From Klebsiella oxytoca (GTDB lineage Bacteria > Pseudomonadota > Gammaproteobacteria > Enterobacterales > Enterobacteriaceae): a stretch of DNA of 64,000 nucleotides. The stretch is taken from assembly GCF_009707385.1 (NCBI RefSeq), contig NZ_CP046115.1:2356001-2420000 (forward strand), given 5' to 3'. The notes beneath the pieces were generated by a model. It was not told where the DNA came from. It saw only the letters and a program-made list of their open reading frames with translations, and made no database searches. A program made the position numbers and the translations under genes. Positions 57,088-64,000 of this stretch are shown here, in pieces (position 1 is the first letter of the stretch; each line of letters begins with the position of its first letter).

Positions 57088-58145
57088 CCGAACCTTTGAA
57101 ACCGCGTATCGATTTTGACGGTCCGCTGGAGGCGGAAAAAGCGCAAACGCTGAAATCCGCCCGCGCTTTTGACGGTGCCGACGCGGCGAAATTCGCTCCT
57201 GCGCGCCTTGAAGTACTTGAGGAAGAAGAAGGGGCGGCAGAAGCGGTGGTCGAGTCGGTGCTGCGGCCCAGGCGTAGCCTGTGGCGAAAAATGGTTAGCG
57301 CTGGTCTGGCTATCTTTGGCGTCAGCGTGGCGGCGCAGGGCGTGCAATGGACCATGACCGCCTGGCAAACTCAGGATTGGATCGCGCTCGGCGGCTGCGC
57401 TGCCGGGGCGCTGATCGTTGGCGCCGGCGTCGGTTCAGTAGCTACCGAATGGCGCCGGCTGTGGCGACTGCGCCAGCGTGCGCATGAGCGTGATGAGGCG
57501 CGGGATCTGATGCACAGCCATGCGGTCGGCAAAGGACGCGCCTTTTGCGAGAAGCTGGCTCAGCAGGCGGGGCTGGATCAATCGCACCCGGCTCTGCAGC
57601 GCTGGTATGCGGCGATCCACGAAACCCAGAACGATCGTGAAGTGGTGAGCCTGTACGCGCAGATCGTGCAGCCGGTGCTCGATGCGCAGGCGCGGCGTGA
57701 AATCAGCCGCTCGGCGGCGGAGTCGACGCTGATGATTGCCGTCAGCCCGCTGGCGCTGGTGGACATGGCATTTATCGCCTGGCGTAATTTACGTCTTATC
57801 AACCGCATCGCTACCCTGTACGGCATTGAGCTGGGCTACTACAGCCGTCTGCGCCTGTTCCGTCTGGTGCTGCTGAATATCGCTTTTGCCGGGGCCAGCG
57901 AGCTGGTGCGGGAAGTGGGGATGGACTGGATGTCGCAGGATCTCGCGGCCAGGCTGTCGGCGCGGGCGGCGCAGGGTATCGGCGCCGGGCTGCTGACCGC
58001 GCGGCTGGGAATTAAAGCCATGGAGCTCTGCCGTCCTCTACCGTGGATCGCCGACGATAAACCGCGGCTGGGCGATTTTCGCCGTGAGCTGATTGGCCAG
58101 TTAAAAGACACTTTGCAGAAGAGTAAAAGCAGCCCGGACAAATAA
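57084..58145 (+). CDS. ycjF: YcjF, UPF0283 membrane protein
   Basis: The 353-residue protein has two membrane helices (about residues 70-92 and 99-120) after an acidic N-terminus and a helical C-terminal DUF697 domain. It is co-translated with ycjX (ATGA overlap) and belongs to the same envelope-stress regulon; the biochemical role is unknown. Confidence 0.93.
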   Translation: MTEPLKPRIDFDGPLEAEKAQTLKSARAFDGADAAKFAPARLEVLEEEEGAAEAVVESVLRPRRSLWRKMVSAGLAIFGVSVAAQGVQWTMTAWQTQDWIALGGCAAGALIVGAGVGSVATEWRRLWRLRQRAHERDEARDLMHSHAVGKGRAFCEKLAQQAGLDQSHPALQRWYAAIHETQNDREVVSLYAQIVQPVLDAQARREISRSAAESTLMIAVSPLALVDMAFIAWRNLRLINRIATLYGIELGYYSRLRLFRLVLLNIAFAGASELVREVGMDWMSQDLAARLSARAAQGIGAGLLTARLGIKAMELCRPLPWIADDKPRLGDFRRELIGQLKDTLQKSKSSPDK

Positions 58146-58217
58146 GCCGTTTAAGCATTCCCGGCTTACAGCGTGAACGCTTTAGCCGGGATACCGCTCT
58201 ACAGAAGGCTGTCACCT

Positions 58218-58250
58218 GTAGCCCGGCGATGCGCAGCGCAATCCGGGGAG
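58218..58250. repeat. REP-like palindromic element
   Basis: The stretch with GTAGCCCGGCGATGCGCAGC has an imperfect inverted repeat around CCCGG and resembles enterobacterial REP/BIME units found between genes. It lies between ycjF and tyrR. Only a genome-wide count would confirm that it is repeated. Confidence 0.45.
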
Positions 58251-58429
58251 AAAAGCAGCGGCGGTGATGACCGGTTCTCATTGCCATTTTTCCCTCCCAG
58301 CGCATAACTTTACGGCAGAAAGGCCATTTTTCCGCCATACTGTCAATAATTGTTGACAGCTATCTTCACGCCAGCAAATAACTGTCCTATTATTCATCCG
58401 TCCTTGGCCTTTTTAGGGTGAAAACTCCT

Positions 58430-59971
58430 ATGCGTCTTGAAGTCTTTTGTGAAGACCGTCTTGGTCTGACTCGTGAATTACTCGATTTACTGGTGCTGCG
58501 CGGTATCGACCTGCGGGGGATCGAGATTGACCCTATTGGCCGAATCTATCTCAATTTCGCCGAGCTGGAGTTTGCCAGCTTCAGCAGCCTGATGGCGGAA
58601 ATTCGCCGCATCGCCGGCGTCACCGACGTACGCACCGTCGCGTGGATGCCATCAGAGCGTGAACACCTGGCGCTCAGCGCGCTGCTGGTGGCGATGCCGG
58701 AACCGGTTCTCTCGCTGGATACCAAAGGAAAAGTTGAACTGGCTAACCCGGCCAGCTGTCAGCTGTTTGGTCAGACCCAGGATAAACTACGCAATCACCC
58801 GGTCGCACAGCTGATTACCGATTTCAACGTCCAGCGCTGGCTGGAAAACAGTCCGCAGGAGTCACATGCCGAACATGTGGTGGTCAACGGGCAGAATTTC
58901 CTGCTGGAGATCACTCCGGTCTATCTCGAAGGCGAGCACGGCGAAAAGGTGCTAACCGGCGCGGTCGCTATGCTACGCTCGACGGTGCGTATGGGACGCC
59001 AGCTGCAAACGATGACTATCCAGGATACCAGCGCCTTTAGCCAGATCCTCGCCGTTGGGCCAAAAATGCGCCACGTCGTTGAGCAGGCGCGCAAACTGGC
59101 CATGCTCAGCGCGCCGCTGCTGATCGTTGGTGATACCGGTACCGGCAAAGATTTGTTGGCCCACGCCTGTCATCTGGCCAGCCCGCGCGCGGGGAAACCT
59201 TACCTGGCGCTGAACTGCGGCTCCATCCCGGAAGACGCGGTAGAAAGCGAGCTGTTCGGCGACGCTATCCAGGGGAAAAAGGGGTTCTTTGAGCAGGCTA
59301 ACGGCGGATCGGTTCTGCTGGATGAAATTGGTGAAATGTCGCCGCGTATGCAGACTAAACTGCTGCGCTTCCTTAACGATGGGACTTTCCGCCGCGTCGG
59401 TGAAGATCATGAAGTCCACGTTGATGTACGGGTGATTTGCGCTACCCAGAAAAACCTGGTGGAACTGGTACAAAAGGGGCTGTTCCGCGAAGATCTCTAT
59501 TATCGTCTGAACGTGCTGACGCTGTACCTGCCGCCGCTGCGCGATTGTCCGCAGGACATTATGCCGCTTACCGAACTGTTTGTGGCGCGTTTTGCCGATG
59601 AGCAGGGTATTCCGCGGCCTAAACTTTCAGCAGATTTAAATACCGTACTGACGCGCTATAGCTGGCCGGGTAACGTGCGCCAGCTTAAGAACGCGATTTA
59701 TCGTGCGCTGACTCAGCTGGACGGTTTTGAACTGCGCCCTCAGGATATCCTGCTGCCGGATCACGACGTCTCTTCGTTGGCGGTCGGCGAAGAAGCGATG
59801 GAAGGCTCGCTGGATGATATCACGCGCCGTTTCGAGCGCTCGGTGCTTACCCAGCTTTATCGTAGCTTCCCCAGCACGCGTAAGCTGGCCAGGCGTCTGG
59901 GCGTATCGCACACCGCAATCGCCAATAAGCTGCGCGAATATGGTCTGAGCCAGAAGAAAGGCGACGAGTAA
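58430..59971 (+). CDS. tyrR: TyrR, regulator of aromatic amino acid biosynthesis and transport
   Basis: TyrR represses or activates aroF, aroG, tyrP, mtr and others with Tyr, Phe or Trp. The 513-residue protein equals E. coli TyrR in length. It has an N-terminal ACT-like domain (MRLEVFCEDRLGLTRELLDL), a PAS domain (about 78-190), a AAA+ domain with Walker A GDTGTGKD, and a C-terminal helix-turn-helix (TRKLARRLGVSHTAIANKL). The sigma-54 GAFTGA loop is replaced by GDAIQGKKG, as known for TyrR, which works with sigma-70. ATG 58430 is favoured over 58418. Confidence 0.97.
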   Translation: MRLEVFCEDRLGLTRELLDLLVLRGIDLRGIEIDPIGRIYLNFAELEFASFSSLMAEIRRIAGVTDVRTVAWMPSEREHLALSALLVAMPEPVLSLDTKGKVELANPASCQLFGQTQDKLRNHPVAQLITDFNVQRWLENSPQESHAEHVVVNGQNFLLEITPVYLEGEHGEKVLTGAVAMLRSTVRMGRQLQTMTIQDTSAFSQILAVGPKMRHVVEQARKLAMLSAPLLIVGDTGTGKDLLAHACHLASPRAGKPYLALNCGSIPEDAVESELFGDAIQGKKGFFEQANGGSVLLDEIGEMSPRMQTKLLRFLNDGTFRRVGEDHEVHVDVRVICATQKNLVELVQKGLFREDLYYRLNVLTLYLPPLRDCPQDIMPLTELFVARFADEQGIPRPKLSADLNTVLTRYSWPGNVRQLKNAIYRALTQLDGFELRPQDILLPDHDVSSLAVGEEAMEGSLDDITRRFERSVLTQLYRSFPSTRKLARRLGVSHTAIANKLREYGLSQKKGDE

Positions 59972-60087
59972 TCCCCGCCAACCGGTGGCCCAGGCTGCCG
60001 GTTGGCATTGCCAGAAAAGGGAAGGATCCACGCGAAAAATGTTGGTGTATATACTCCTTTTTTACCCTTTCTTGAGCGGGAGTACGC

Positions 60088-61143
60088 ATGTGGAACTGGC
60101 GTAGTCCTTTTTTTCAGTGGATGAAACTGCTGGTTCTCTCCGGCGTACTTTCTTTTATACTTTTGTGGTTTCACCTTCCCGCCGCGATGCTGCTGGGGCC
60201 GATGATAGGCGGAATTTGCCTGAGCCTTCGCGGTGCGGAAATCCGCGTTCCTCGTCCTTTTTTTATCGCCGCTCAGGCGATTATCGGCTGCATGATCGCC
60301 CGCAGCCTGACTCCCTCTATTTTTGGCGTTCTGCTGGCTAACTGGGCGCTGGTGCTGTTGATCCTTGTTACTACGCTCGCCATCAGCGCGCTGGCAGGAT
60401 GGCTGCTGGTGCGCTACAGCGATCTGCCTGGCGCCACCGGAGCGTGGGGGAGCTCGCCGGGCGGCGCCTCGGCGATGGTGATTATGGCTCAGGAGTATGG
60501 CGCCGATGTTCGACTGGTGGCGCTGATGCAGTATCTGCGGGTGCTGTTTGTTGCCGGAGCCGCAGCGCTGGTCGTTCGCGTGGCGCTCGGCGGCGATGCT
60601 CAGGAGATGGCTCAGCAGATTGCCTGGTTTCCCCCAATCAGCTGGCGGCTACCGCTTACGCTATTGCTGACGGCGGCGGCGGGATGGCTGGGGCTACGGC
60701 TGCGCTTACCCTCCGGCGCGATGCTTTTCCCGATGCTGATCGGGGCGCTGGTGCAGGGAGAAGGCTGGCTGCAGCTCGAACTTCCTGAGTGGCTACTGGC
60801 GCTGGCTTATGCCGCCATTGGCTGGAGCGTTGGTCTAAAATTTAATAAACAGATTTTCCTGCTGGCGTTCAAAACCCTGCCGCAGATCCTCGCATCAATT
60901 CTCGGCCTGATTCTGCTCTGTGCGCTGATGGCCTATGGACTCACGCAGGTTTTGCCGCTGGACTTTATGACCGCCTATCTGGCGACCAGTCCCGGCGGGC
61001 TGGATACGGTGGCGATTATTGCTGCCGGTACGCGAGCGGATATGTCGTTTATTATGGCGATGCAGACACTGCGTCTGTTCACCATCTTGCTGACCGGCCC
61101 GGCGATTGCGCGATGTATTTCTCGCTACGCGGCGCGGGAATAA
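60088..61143 (+). CDS. AbrB-family inner-membrane protein
   Basis: The 351-residue protein has about ten membrane helices in two related halves, with the repeated motif SPGG (GAWGSSPGGASAMVIMA near residue 125 and ATSPGGLDTVAII near 305), the pattern of the duplicated AbrB/DUF4811-type transporter family (Gneg_AbrB_dup). The substrate is unknown. It lies between tyrR and tpx and converges on tpx, sharing a terminator. Confidence 0.82.
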   Translation: MWNWRSPFFQWMKLLVLSGVLSFILLWFHLPAAMLLGPMIGGICLSLRGAEIRVPRPFFIAAQAIIGCMIARSLTPSIFGVLLANWALVLLILVTTLAISALAGWLLVRYSDLPGATGAWGSSPGGASAMVIMAQEYGADVRLVALMQYLRVLFVAGAAALVVRVALGGDAQEMAQQIAWFPPISWRLPLTLLLTAAAGWLGLRLRLPSGAMLFPMLIGALVQGEGWLQLELPEWLLALAYAAIGWSVGLKFNKQIFLLAFKTLPQILASILGLILLCALMAYGLTQVLPLDFMTAYLATSPGGLDTVAIIAAGTRADMSFIMAMQTLRLFTILLTGPAIARCISRYAARE

Positions 61144-61145
61144 AA

Positions 61146-61167
61146 AAGCCCTCACAAACGAGGGCTT
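61146..61167. terminator. Bidirectional terminator between abrB-like and tpx
   Basis: A stem with core GCCCTC/GAGGGC (61146-61153 with 61160-61167) flanked by A and T runs lies between the two convergent stop codons. Confidence 0.85.
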
Positions 61168-61186
61168 ACGTAGCTTATCGGCAATA

Positions 61187-61693
61187 TTACGCTTTCAGCG
61201 CAGCCAGAGCGGCGTCATAGTCCGGCTCTTCGGTGATTTCGTTCACCAGCTGGCTGTAAACAACCTGGTCGTTCTCATCAATGACGACGACAGCGCGTGC
61301 CGCCAGACCGGCCAGCGGGCCCGCGGAGATAGCCACGCCGTAGTCGGCCAGGAACTGCGCGCCGCGCAGGGTGGACAGGGTGACTACGTTATTCAGGCCT
61401 TCCGCGCCGCAGAAGCGAGACTGAGCGAACGGCAGGTCGGCGGAAATGCACAGCACGACGGTGTTGTTCAGTTCAGATGCCAGCTGGTTGAATTTACGTA
61501 CCGATGCCGCGCAAACGCCGGTATCGATGCTTGGGAAAATGTTCAGCACTTTACGGGAGCCTGCGAACTGGCTCAGCGCGACGTCAGAGAGATCTTTGGC
61601 CACCAGCGTAAACGGCTGCGCTTTAGCGCCAGCCTGCGGAATGGTGCCTTGAACAGAAACGGGGTTGCCCTGGAAATGCACGGTTTGTGACAT
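61187..61693 (-). CDS. tpx: Thiol peroxidase
   Basis: Tpx is a periplasmic/cytoplasmic atypical 2-Cys peroxiredoxin reducing alkyl hydroperoxides with thioredoxin. The 168-residue length equals E. coli Tpx, with the peroxidatic Cys61 ([10 protein letters not shown]) and resolving Cys95 (SRFCGAE). No signal peptide is apparent. It is monocistronic. Confidence 0.97.
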   Translation of the reverse strand: MSQTVHFQGNPVSVQGTIPQAGAKAQPFTLVAKDLSDVALSQFAGSRKVLNIFPSIDTGVCAASVRKFNQLASELNNTVVLCISADLPFAQSRFCGAEGLNNVVTLSTLRGAQFLADYGVAISAGPLAGLAARAVVVIDENDQVVYSQLVNEITEEPDYDAALAALKA

Positions 61694-61794
61694 GGTTATC
61701 TTCCTGTTTACATATAGTTAACGTCGCGGCTAGTGTATGACATCAGTCATCAGCACGGCAAATCCTTTTAACATTTACCTGTGAGGTTCAGGGA

Positions 61795-62760
61795 ATGCGA
61801 AATCTGCGAGTCTATGAAGAAGCCTGGCCGCTACATACTCCGTTTGTTATCGCCCGCGGTAGCCGCAGCGAGGCAAAAGTCGTGGTGGTGGAAATTGAAG
61901 AAAATGGCGTCAAAGGTACGGGTGAATGTACGCCTTATCCTCGCTACGGGGAGAGTATTGCCTCGGTGATGGCGCAGATTATGACGATTGGCGAACGGAT
62001 TGAACGCGGCGACTCCCGTGAGCAAATTCAACGCCTGTTACCGCCGGGGGCCGCGCGCAACGCGGTGGACTGCGCGCTCTGGGACTGGCAGGCGCGCAGC
62101 GCGGGTAAGAGCATCGCGCAGCTATTAGGCGTAACGCTGCCGCAGCAAGTGATCACGGCGCAAACGGTGGTTATCGGCACGCCGGACCAGATGGCGGCCA
62201 GCGCGGCTGCGCTGTGGGAAAACGGAGCGACATTGCTGAAAGTGAAGCTTGACGACCATCTGATTAGCGAGCGGCTGATTGCCATTCGTGAGTCGGTGCC
62301 TGAGGCAACGCTGATTGTCGATGCCAATGAAGCCTGGCGTAGCGATGGTCTGGCCGAACGCTGCCAGCTGCTGGCGGATATCGGCGTGGCGATGCTGGAA
62401 CAGCCGCTTCCGGCGGGAGACGATGCGGCGCTGGAGAATTTTATCCATCCGCTGCCCATCTGCGCCGATGAGAGCTGCCATACCCGCGATAGCCTGGCGG
62501 CGTTGCGCGGTCGCTATGAGATGGTGAATATCAAGCTGGATAAAGCCGGCGGCTTGACCGAAGCGCTGTTGCTGGCGGAGGAAGCTGAGCGACAGGGATT
62601 TGCGCGGATGCTGGGCTGTATGCTGTGTACCTCAAGAGCCATCAACGCGGCGCTACCGCTGGCGCCGCTGGCGCGTTTCGCCGATCTTGACGGCCCGACA
62701 TGGCTGGCGGTGGATGTTGAACCGGCGCTGCGTTTCAGCACCGGAGTGCTTCATCTTTAA
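61795..62760 (+). CDS. ycjG: L-Ala-D/L-Glu epimerase
   Basis: YcjG is an enolase-superfamily enzyme that epimerises L-Ala-D-Glu from murein tripeptide so that it can be degraded. The 321-residue protein has the KxK motif (LLKVKLDD), metal ligands in VDANEAW, LEQPLPAGD and ICADESCHTR, and the second lysine in NIKLDKAGG. It acts downstream of MpaA, encoded next to it on the opposite strand; their 3' ends overlap by 4 bases. Start 61795 has GAGG-like TGAGGTTCAGGGA upstream. Confidence 0.96.
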   Translation: MRNLRVYEEAWPLHTPFVIARGSRSEAKVVVVEIEENGVKGTGECTPYPRYGESIASVMAQIMTIGERIERGDSREQIQRLLPPGAARNAVDCALWDWQARSAGKSIAQLLGVTLPQQVITAQTVVIGTPDQMAASAAALWENGATLLKVKLDDHLISERLIAIRESVPEATLIVDANEAWRSDGLAERCQLLADIGVAMLEQPLPAGDDAALENFIHPLPICADESCHTRDSLAALRGRYEMVNIKLDKAGGLTEALLLAEEAERQGFARMLGCMLCTSRAINAALPLAPLARFADLDGPTWLAVDVEPALRFSTGVLHL

Positions 62761-63464
62761 GGATGCCAGTGCAGCAGCTCCGTCATTGCCGGCAGGTATT
62801 TATCCGTAGCCTCGTCGGCGGATATTGGCGGGAATTCGGCGGTTATGCAGGGCAGGCCGATATCCGCGCACCAGCTGCCGAAGGAGCCGGGCGTTTCATA
62901 ACCGACGCTGCTCACCAGCGGTAGGCTAAACGCAGCGGCAAGCCAGCGTCCCAGCGCGCTGTGGCCGGGATCTTCAATGCAGGCCAGCGGATCGTGAAAA
63001 GAGACCACCCACGCCGGATGGATCTGATGGATTAGCTGGCACAGCGCCTGGGTCTCCGGCTCTGAAGCGGGTTTTTCACCGGTCAGCAGCACCACATCGC
63101 GCTCTTCAGCCGCGCTGTTCCAGCGATAGACCGTTTCACCTTCCTTCCAGTTCGCCGCCGGAAAATTGCGGTTCAGGTCAATGCCGCGCGCGTTGGCGCG
63201 CAGCCCCAGCTGGCAGCCATCAGGGTTGACCGCCAGCACCACGTGATGGCGCCGCAATTCCGGTTTCAGGGTTCGTAACGCGCAGGAAAGAGTGACAATG
63301 GATGAGTTTTCATCGCCGTGGGTACCGGCAAGGATCAGGCCGCTGCGGCTATCGGCCAGCGGAGCAGGGAACCACAGCAGCGGAGCGCCAAGGTGAGACC
63401 GACCATAGCGTTGTGTTCCCGGCGGAAAATCACCGCGCTGGGGGCGAGGACGAGAAACGGGCAT
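62757..63464 (-). CDS. mpaA: Murein peptide amidase A
   Basis: MpaA is an M14 zinc carboxypeptidase that cuts the gamma-D-Glu-meso-DAP bond of murein tripeptide taken up for recycling. The 235-residue protein carries the zinc motif GTHGDENSS (HxxE) with the third ligand in SFHDPLACI, and a VNPDGCQLG motif plus ITAEFPPIS with the catalytic glutamate. It is slightly shorter than the E. coli protein (about 240 residues) at the C-terminus. Confidence 0.96.
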   Translation of the reverse strand: MPVSRPRPQRGDFPPGTQRYGRSHLGAPLLWFPAPLADSRSGLILAGTHGDENSSIVTLSCALRTLKPELRRHHVVLAVNPDGCQLGLRANARGIDLNRNFPAANWKEGETVYRWNSAAEERDVVLLTGEKPASEPETQALCQLIHQIHPAWVVSFHDPLACIEDPGHSALGRWLAAAFSLPLVSSVGYETPGSFGSWCADIGLPCITAEFPPISADEATDKYLPAMTELLHWHP

Positions 63465-63652
63465 AGGGTATCCTGTTAGCTGGTTATTTTCAGCAGTGTT
63501 GTGTAAAACCGCCCCGGAATCAAATAGTTTCCAGCGATGGTGAAATCAGCATATATGTCAACTTTCTTTCACAAGCCGTTTGCAATTTCAGGTGATGAAA
63601 CAAATAATTATCGCACTGCCAGCTGTGGTTTTTTTATTTTAAAGGGGATCTT

Positions 63653-64000
63653 ATGAAGTATCCTGTCACATTGACATGCGGGGCGCTGTGGTTAGCCAGC
63701 GTCTCTTCTCTTGCCTGGGCGGCAGATGTCCCGCCGGGTACCGTATTAGCCGAAAACCAGGTGCTGGTGCGGCATATCAAAGATGAACCCGCTTCCTTAG
63801 ATCCCGCTAAAGCCGTCGGTCTGCCTGAAATTCAGGTTATCCGCGATCTTTTTGAAGGTTTAGTCAATCAGGACGAGAAAGGCAACCTTATTCCGGGCGT
63901 AGCGACCCGCTGGCAGAGTAATGATAACCGCGTCTGGACTTTTACCCTGCGCGATAACGCCCGCTGGTCAGACGGTACGCCGGTGACGGCTGAGGATTTT
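63653..64000 (+). CDS. mppA: MppA, murein tripeptide-binding protein, N-terminal part
   Basis: Only the first 116 codons lie in the window. The signal peptide ends near ASVSSLAWAAD and is followed by HIKDEPASLDPAKAVGLPEI, characteristic of MppA, which gives murein tripeptide to the Opp transporter. AAAGGGGAT precedes the ATG. With ycjG and mpaA it forms a murein-recycling cluster. Confidence 0.95.
   Translation, partial: MKYPVTLTCGALWLASVSSLAWAADVPPGTVLAENQVLVRHIKDEPASLDPAKAVGLPEIQVIRDLFEGLVNQDEKGNLIPGVATRWQSNDNRVWTFTLRDNARWSDGTPVTAEDF

Noticed and set aside
59221..59300. Missing GAFTGA loop in TyrR as a sign of mutation
   Set aside because: TyrR proteins naturally lack this motif and work with sigma-70, so it is normal.

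Overview
The window is a stretch of enterobacterial chromosome. Gene order and near-identical protein sequences point to Enterobacteriaceae, most likely Klebsiella, Raoultella or a close relative; the genus is inferred from gene content, not proven. The backbone runs sohB-yciN-topA-cysB-ymiA-acnA-ribA-pgpB-lapAB-pyrF-yciH-osmB-yciT-yciZ-rnb-yciW-fabI-(hutD-like)-sapF-sapD-sapC, then [prophage], then sapB-sapA-(AraC/GH39-like regulator, M20 peptidase, MFS exporter)-pspF-pspABCDE-ycjX-ycjF-tyrR-abrB-like-tpx-ycjG-mpaA-mppA. sohB and mppA are cut by the window edges. This is housekeeping DNA: topoisomerase I, cysteine control, the TCA cycle, LPS and fatty acid homeostasis, envelope stress, aromatic amino acid control and murein-peptide recycling.

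The unusual part is a prophage-derived element of about 22 kb (22118-44086) inside the sapABCDF operon. Its two ends carry an identical 16-bp core (22118-22133 and 44071-44086). That core is exactly the overlap between the sapB stop and the sapC start, so insertion duplicates the overlap and leaves both coding sequences intact, while splitting the operon into sapAB and sapCDF and replacing the ribosome-binding site of sapC.

The element encodes a P4-type tyrosine integrase, an AlpA-like putative excisionase and small early genes. It also has a lysis cassette (two holin-like genes, GH19 endolysin, Rz/Rz1) with an Acb2/Tad1-like gene coupled to it. Further right are remnants of tail fibres, an SGNH-hydrolase fibre protein, two beta-helix tailspike genes (one frameshifted), a DNA-invertase remnant, umuDC, a TIR protein with two membrane segments, a serine hydrolase and two broken SRAP genes. 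No immunity repressor, replication, terminase, portal, capsid or tail-tube gene is visible, so the element cannot be an autonomous phage as it stands.

Four perfect LexA boxes (CTGT-N8-ACAG) lie in the element: before dinI (directly upstream of the lysis genes), before each tailspike gene and before umuDC. What survives is therefore largely wired to the SOS response: lysis, capsule-type depolymerases and mutagenic polymerase. Whether this is a functional repurposed unit or a decaying prophage cannot be settled from sequence alone.
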